NCBI GenBank assembly: GCA_024336345.1
Contig: JANFOG010000014.1
Coordinates: 930,001 to 994,000 of the forward strand
Direction of reading: 5' to 3'
Length of the DNA: 64,000 nt
Source: Mariannaea sp. PMI_226
Lineage: Eukaryota; Ascomycota; Sordariomycetes; Hypocreales; Nectriaceae
Shown: in pieces, positions 60,019 to 64,000 of the stretch
Position numbering within the stretch: the first letter of the stretch is position 1
Layout: each line of letters begins with the position of its first letter
Position numbers and translations under genes: made by a program
The notes under the pieces: model-generated
The model's input: the letters and a program-made list of their open reading frames with translations, nothing else
What the model was told of the DNA's origin: nothing
Databases searched by the model: none

Positions 60019-62352
60019 ATGGAGTACTCACCATCCTCTAAGCCAACCGAAGTTATTCAAAGCCAATGGAAATGGAAGGGATTGCAATGGAACCAGCGCC
60101 TATTTAGGATATTGGGCCGCTTTTTCAAGCTGTTCCTCCACTTCATCCCCGTTGGCTGGTCTGCCGTGCTTCTCTGGCTGAGTTATGCTGATGTGTACTG
60201 GTTCTCCGAGAGGGGACTACCAGTTCTGCACATGCATGTTTCGTCCAACAACATTCTTAACTGGCTTCAGTTGGTGGCGAAGCTATATGAGGTTGCAGTT
60301 ATTGCCTCTATGGCGTCCATTACGCTAAAAGCCTTTAAGAGAACCTTTGTTGACACCGCCATCCCCTTTGGATTTATTTCGGCCCCTTATCGAGTTGGCG
60401 ATATATTTTTCCTCATTGATGGGAATTTCTGGAGAGGATTCAATAACCTAAATTGGCAGGCAGCTTGGCGGATGACTGCAAGAGAATGGAAAGTTGTCGC
60501 CCTAGCTGTTTTCTTTATAGTCAACACACTGCTATCTCTCCTTGTCGGACCAGCCTCTGCCATTCTTATTATCCCCCAATTGGACTGGTTTAAAATCCCA
60601 AACGCCTTCTCCAATATCACAACACCTATATTCTACAGGGCTCCAGCGGCCTGGATCTGGCCAACCGACCTTAACCAGGATTTGTGGAAATTCGATCAAT
60701 ACTGTGGCATTGAGAGAGGAAGCTTCATGTATCAGTGTCCAGCAGCAGGCTTCGGCGAGATATACACCTGGGCCGCTGGTTGGGAGTTCTCAAACTTGCC
60801 GGACAACATCACGTTCCAAGACCCATCCGGAACTGTGAGCCGGCGTCTTGATATGCATTCCGATGACGACACCGGGACTTGGGTCACAACACCGACAGCC
60901 CTGCTTGCGAAGACAATGGGTCAATTCAAGTCAATGATTCGATCCAAGGAAGTTGGACCTATTTCTCAAACGGAAAAGTGGCAGTTCAAGCTGTCAAAGT
61001 CGTCACAGAACTACCAACCTTTAGTTCAAGCGAAATGCAATATCTGGAACAGCGCCACTGAAAAAGAGTCTCTCAAAAATATGTCACTGCCTTACGAGCA
61101 ACTCAACTGCTTCGGAGAGCCACCCGGAGGACCTTGCCGCCAAATCAAGGACGAGCTAAAGACGTGGACTGTTAGTAACAATTTACTCCGCAACAACGCA
61201 GATTTATCGTATGTTATAGGAACGACCAACTCGATCAAAGAGCCGAACCCCGAAGACACAGCATCTTCTTTGGTATTCGCGGCTGGTCTACCTTACTTTG
61301 CAAATGGAGCTATCAGAGGACAGCATGTCGTCGGTTGTAGTTATATGGCTCATTGGATTCCTTCGGTCCCCATGGTTGACCCGTCCAACACAGAGTACAT
61401 TGAGACCAACATCACTAAACTGGATGTATTTGCGAAAATGAGTGACTCGGCAGACACCAAGAGTGATGCTACTATCGGCTCAGTCATCAATACGGACCAA
61501 TCATGGCTCTCATTTGTGGACTTGAGCCTAAGCGGTGATAGTGTAAACCAGACTACTGGAAACAGCACGTCTTTGTTTCTGAAGAAGGTCGACAACGAGT
61601 TCATCATCGGCACCCTCCTCACCGCGATGCAGCTAGTATTCCCCAACGGAACCTCAATTTTTGGACCCGGAGGTACCTGGGAGGGTGACCCAGAGCCTGA
61701 CTCCAAGGTTGCGCAGGTCATTGAAAAGCTCACTGGCGCCATTATTACAGACGCCTTGGCACGAACGGCCGCGTCTACACAGCTGTTCATGATCTTGTCG
61801 GATGAGAAGACAGATGATAGCTATGCACTTGATCCCTTGTTCGTCCAAGAGGGCCCCAACGCGTTCGAGTTCCAGCTATACAAGAACGGCACATTGACTT
61901 CGCCTTATGGGGTAGAGTCGGTAAACCCGTTCAAAGGCCTTGGGTGGAACAACTTGGACGACCTAAAAACTAAGCTCACGGATAATATTGTGACTGTTGA
62001 CTTTGTGGCGAAACAATACGGCTACGGCTACGGGCAGCCCGGACCGCCTTCAAGATTTGCCCTGACGGTCGTTATCACGTATCTCGCAATCTTGCTTGTA
62101 TACTGCATAATCGTCCTCTTTTCGGGAGTCAAGTCAATCAAGCCTTGGGGTGATGTACAGGATCTGATTGCGTTGGCTTGGTGTTCAGCGCCGCCGCCAG
62201 AGTTGAAGGGACAGGGCGTTGAGGTTGTCGATGAACACTTGTGGGCAGAGGGAGTGACGGTGATGGCAACGGCTTCCAACTATGTATCGTTGGTGCTCAG
62301 TGAGGAGCAACCGGGAATGAGAAGGTTGAAGAAGAATGAGGAATATTATTAA
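60019..62352 (+). CDS. Large fungal membrane protein of unknown function
   Basis: A single-exon 777-residue protein. Three hydrophobic helices lie in the first quarter (about 40-60, 80-105 and 160-185), then a domain of about 500 residues with no hydrophobic span, then one helix at about 688-711 (FALTVVITYLAILLVYCIIVLF) and a cytosolic tail. The large domain has several N-glycosylation sequons (NIT, NMS, NQT, NST, NGT) and scattered Cys (such as DQYCGIERG, YQCPAAG, LNCFGEPPGGPC), so it probably faces the outside or a lumen. Trp-rich segments (WKWKGLQWNQ, WIWPTDLNQDLW) are notable. This looks like the multi-copy uncharacterised membrane family seen in many Pezizomycotina; a receptor-like or sensor role is speculation. 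Confidence 0.88.
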   Translation: MEYSPSSKPTEVIQSQWKWKGLQWNQRLFRILGRFFKLFLHFIPVGWSAVLLWLSYADVYWFSERGLPVLHMHVSSNNILNWLQLVAKLYEVAVIASMASITLKAFKRTFVDTAIPFGFISAPYRVGDIFFLIDGNFWRGFNNLNWQAAWRMTAREWKVVALAVFFIVNTLLSLLVGPASAILIIPQLDWFKIPNAFSNITTPIFYRAPAAWIWPTDLNQDLWKFDQYCGIERGSFMYQCPAAGFGEIYTWAAGWEFSNLPDNITFQDPSGTVSRRLDMHSDDDTGTWVTTPTALLAKTMGQFKSMIRSKEVGPISQTEKWQFKLSKSSQNYQPLVQAKCNIWNSATEKESLKNMSLPYEQLNCFGEPPGGPCRQIKDELKTWTVSNNLLRNNADLSYVIGTTNSIKEPNPEDTASSLVFAAGLPYFANGAIRGQHVVGCSYMAHWIPSVPMVDPSNTEYIETNITKLDVFAKMSDSADTKSDATIGSVINTDQSWLSFVDLSLSGDSVNQTTGNSTSLFLKKVDNEFIIGTLLTAMQLVFPNGTSIFGPGGTWEGDPEPDSKVAQVIEKLTGAIITDALARTAASTQLFMILSDEKTDDSYALDPLFVQEGPNAFEFQLYKNGTLTSPYGVESVNPFKGLGWNNLDDLKTKLTDNIVTVDFVAKQYGYGYGQPGPPSRFALTVVITYLAILLVYCIIVLFSGVKSIKPWGDVQDLIALAWCSAPPPELKGQGVEVVDEHLWAEGVTVMATASNYVSLVLSEEQPGMRRLKKNEEYY

Positions 62353-62888
62353 GGTCTGGATGAATAATGGAAATGAATTGGCTTGGACTAAGGCAACAAG
62401 ACGGACAAATAGTTTTTTTCTTTGCAGCCCAACTGCGAAAGCTATAAACTTAGGGACTTTAAGGGAAAGTCTCTAATCTCTTTGGGATGTCCTAATAATG
62501 GAAGTTTGTTTTTTCTTTTGGAAATTGTTTGAAATTGTGAAGATCTTTTGTCAAAATATCATTGAACCTGTGAGGATTTCCATAAGCTTGAAAGGTCAAA
62601 AGACACTCTAGGAAATTTTTGTAAACTCTTGTAGAAATTAAGATCACCTAGAAGACTTCAAGAAACCCCCAGAGCCCCTATCGCTCTCTCTATTTAACAC
62701 ACAAAAGAAAAGCTAGAGGTATGTGATATTAATAATTATGTTAGCTAAAGAAACCAGCATGAGACCTCTCTTACCGTTGATGTTATCCAAGGCCAAAAGC
62801 AGATATTGTATCTGTCATAGGAGATATATATCCCTTGCCGGGGCTAACTTATATATCACATATCCTTTGCGACAGTATAGGTGCCTTC
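62353..62888. other. Convergent 3-prime region
   Basis: 536 bp, AT-rich, between the membrane-protein gene and the monocarboxylate-type transporter. No gene or notable repeat. Confidence 0.7.
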
Positions 62889-64000
62889 TTAGACATATCT
62901 GTACTGGAATAGAAGCCGGGGAGTGAGCCACGAGACTTGTGGGCTCCATCGCCCTGCGCCTGATGGCTTCTTTCCACACGTCTCACTTTCCATGTCGAAC
63001 ATCTTCCACGCCCTCAGCAGCCAAAGACTCGTTGCGCCGGCCAGAAACATGCAGCCAACAAAGAGCTGCGTTTTGATATAGCTTCCGGTACGGTCGTCTT
63101 CAGCGTCGGCGACTACAAGCTGCATCGCCGCCGATTCAGCAAAAGTCGTTGGCAAAACCAGAGACAGGCAGACGACACTAAAAGTGCTGGCAAGCTTCTG
63201 CATGCCTACAATCTCGACCAAAACAGGTGTAATGGTCGCCCAAAAGGTACCACAGACGAGGCCGGCTAGAAGTGAGAAGGCGACGACCGTTCCAAAGGAG
63301 TGTGCGGGAATCCACATCCCAAAGCAAAGGATCGCGCATAGGGCTGTCATCAGCAGTGCCATGTTAATACGGCCAAGGCTGTCACTAAGATACCCCAGAA
63401 ACGGTCTGCCAAGTCCGAGACCAAGGTTGAGCATCGCGTTTCCAATGGATCCTTGCGTAGGAGTCAGGCCAATTGAGGAGGCGAAGCTCGGGATCGAATA
63501 CAACAGGGTGATGTAGCCGAGGTCGGTCACGACGCCCCAAACTATGATAATCAGGACTTCAATGCGCCCAAAGTCACCAAGACTGAAAGTGAAGCCGCCA
63601 ATACCCGGCATGGAACTGCATCTAGCCTCCTTTATCAGTGCAGACGCGACGGAATTCGCAGCGAGACTGCAAAAGGCTATGATGCGATACGTCCACGCCA
63701 CACCGAAATGTTGGATAGTAGCATTCGCAACCAGACTGTATACGAGACCTCCGACTCCAGCCCCGGATGTAGACAATCCTACAGCTAGGCTACGGCGAGT
63801 TGAGAACCACGACGGAAGAGCAGCTGAGGCCGTTATATAAGTCAGGCCCATACCCCAGCCAAAGCAGATGCCCTGACTGAGGAAGAGGTGCCAAATCTTG
63901 GTCGCGAAGGAAGCAGTCAACAGGGAGAGAAAGATTAGCAGGGTACCCGTGACGAGCGTCATTTGTATGCCGATCAGACTAGCCAGGGGATTGACGACGG
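62889..64000 (-). CDS. MFS monocarboxylate-type transporter, 5-prime end outside the window
   Basis: The C-terminal 370 or so residues of an MFS protein of the monocarboxylate/MCH group. The frame is open through the right edge (upstream of the first visible Met it reads NPLASLIGIQ), so the N-terminal helices are missing and the visible ATG at 63962 is internal. About ten hydrophobic segments are present. Typical wording: FLSQGICFGWGMGLTYI, WFSTRRSLAVGLSTSGAGVGGL, GLGLGRPFLGYLSDSLGRINM, and SVVCLSLVLPTTFAESAAMQLV near the end. Substrates in this family range from carboxylates to riboflavin and siderophore-related compounds, so none is proposed. No intron is visible in this part. Confidence 0.9.
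   Translation of the reverse strand, partial: VVNPLASLIGIQMTLVTGTLLIFLSLLTASFATKIWHLFLSQGICFGWGMGLTYITASAALPSWFSTRRSLAVGLSTSGAGVGGLVYSLVANATIQHFGVAWTYRIIAFCSLAANSVASALIKEARCSSMPGIGGFTFSLGDFGRIEVLIIIVWGVVTDLGYITLLYSIPSFASSIGLTPTQGSIGNAMLNLGLGLGRPFLGYLSDSLGRINMALLMTALCAILCFGMWIPAHSFGTVVAFSLLAGLVCGTFWATITPVLVEIVGMQKLASTFSVVCLSLVLPTTFAESAAMQLVVADAEDDRTGSYIKTQLFVGCMFLAGATSLWLLRAWKMFDMESETCGKKPSGAGRWSPQVSWLTPRLLFQYRYV

Overview
This is nuclear DNA of a filamentous ascomycete. Genes are dense and on both strands. Introns are mostly 50-120 bp with GT...AG ends, and several proteins belong to fungal families: a class I-type chitin synthase, the Kei1 subunit of inositol phosphorylceramide synthase, the fused flavodoxin/sulfite reductase beta subunit, and a Ca2+-binding external NADH dehydrogenase. 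Gene content and the TAGGTA-type intergenic repeats suggest a Sordariomycete, perhaps Hypocreales, but the order is inferred and not shown.

Layout. 0-5 kb: a sugar-type MFS transporter (-) and an unrecognised protein with four Cys/His modules (-). 6.5-10.1 kb: chitin synthase (+), convergent with the sulfite reductase beta subunit MET5 (-, 10.9-16.2 kb). 18.8-19.7 kb: KEI1 (-), divergent from ribose-5-phosphate isomerase (+). 22.6-25.7 kb: Rab6/Ypt6 GTPase (-), divergent from ribosome-biogenesis factor Nop53 (+). 26-31.3 kb: external NADH dehydrogenase (-) and uridine kinase URK1 (-). 33-36.5 kb: GID8 (+), the complex I subunit NDUFS4 (-) and ATP synthase subunit f (+). The last two diverge from 327 bp. 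38.6-42.6 kb: a 1249-residue disordered, RGG-tailed protein (+). 44.2-47.2 kb: MCM6 (-), with three MluI cell-cycle boxes upstream. 48.2-50.2 kb: an acetamidase-type amidase (-).

From about 50 kb onward the DNA looks more accessory. Gene spacing grows to 2-3 kb, and the genes are a divergent arginyl-tRNA-synthetase-like protein, a DHA2-type efflux pump, a large membrane protein of unknown function and a monocarboxylate-type MFS transporter cut by the right edge. The earlier part is housekeeping: respiration (external NADH dehydrogenase, NDUFS4, ATP17), sulfur assimilation, the pentose-phosphate pathway, pyrimidine salvage, replication, ribosome assembly, Golgi traffic and sphingolipid synthesis, and wall synthesis.

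The strongest leads are the ArgRS-like gene, whose synthetase signatures are eroded although the reading frame is intact and which sits beside an efflux pump; the four-module Cys/His protein; the MCB cluster upstream of MCM6; the in-frame basic extension upstream of the ribose-5-phosphate isomerase start; a start codon that forms its own exon in GID8; and a T19G21 tract inside an amidase intron. All exon joins were read by eye from splice signals, frame and family similarity; none was checked by transcript or database search.
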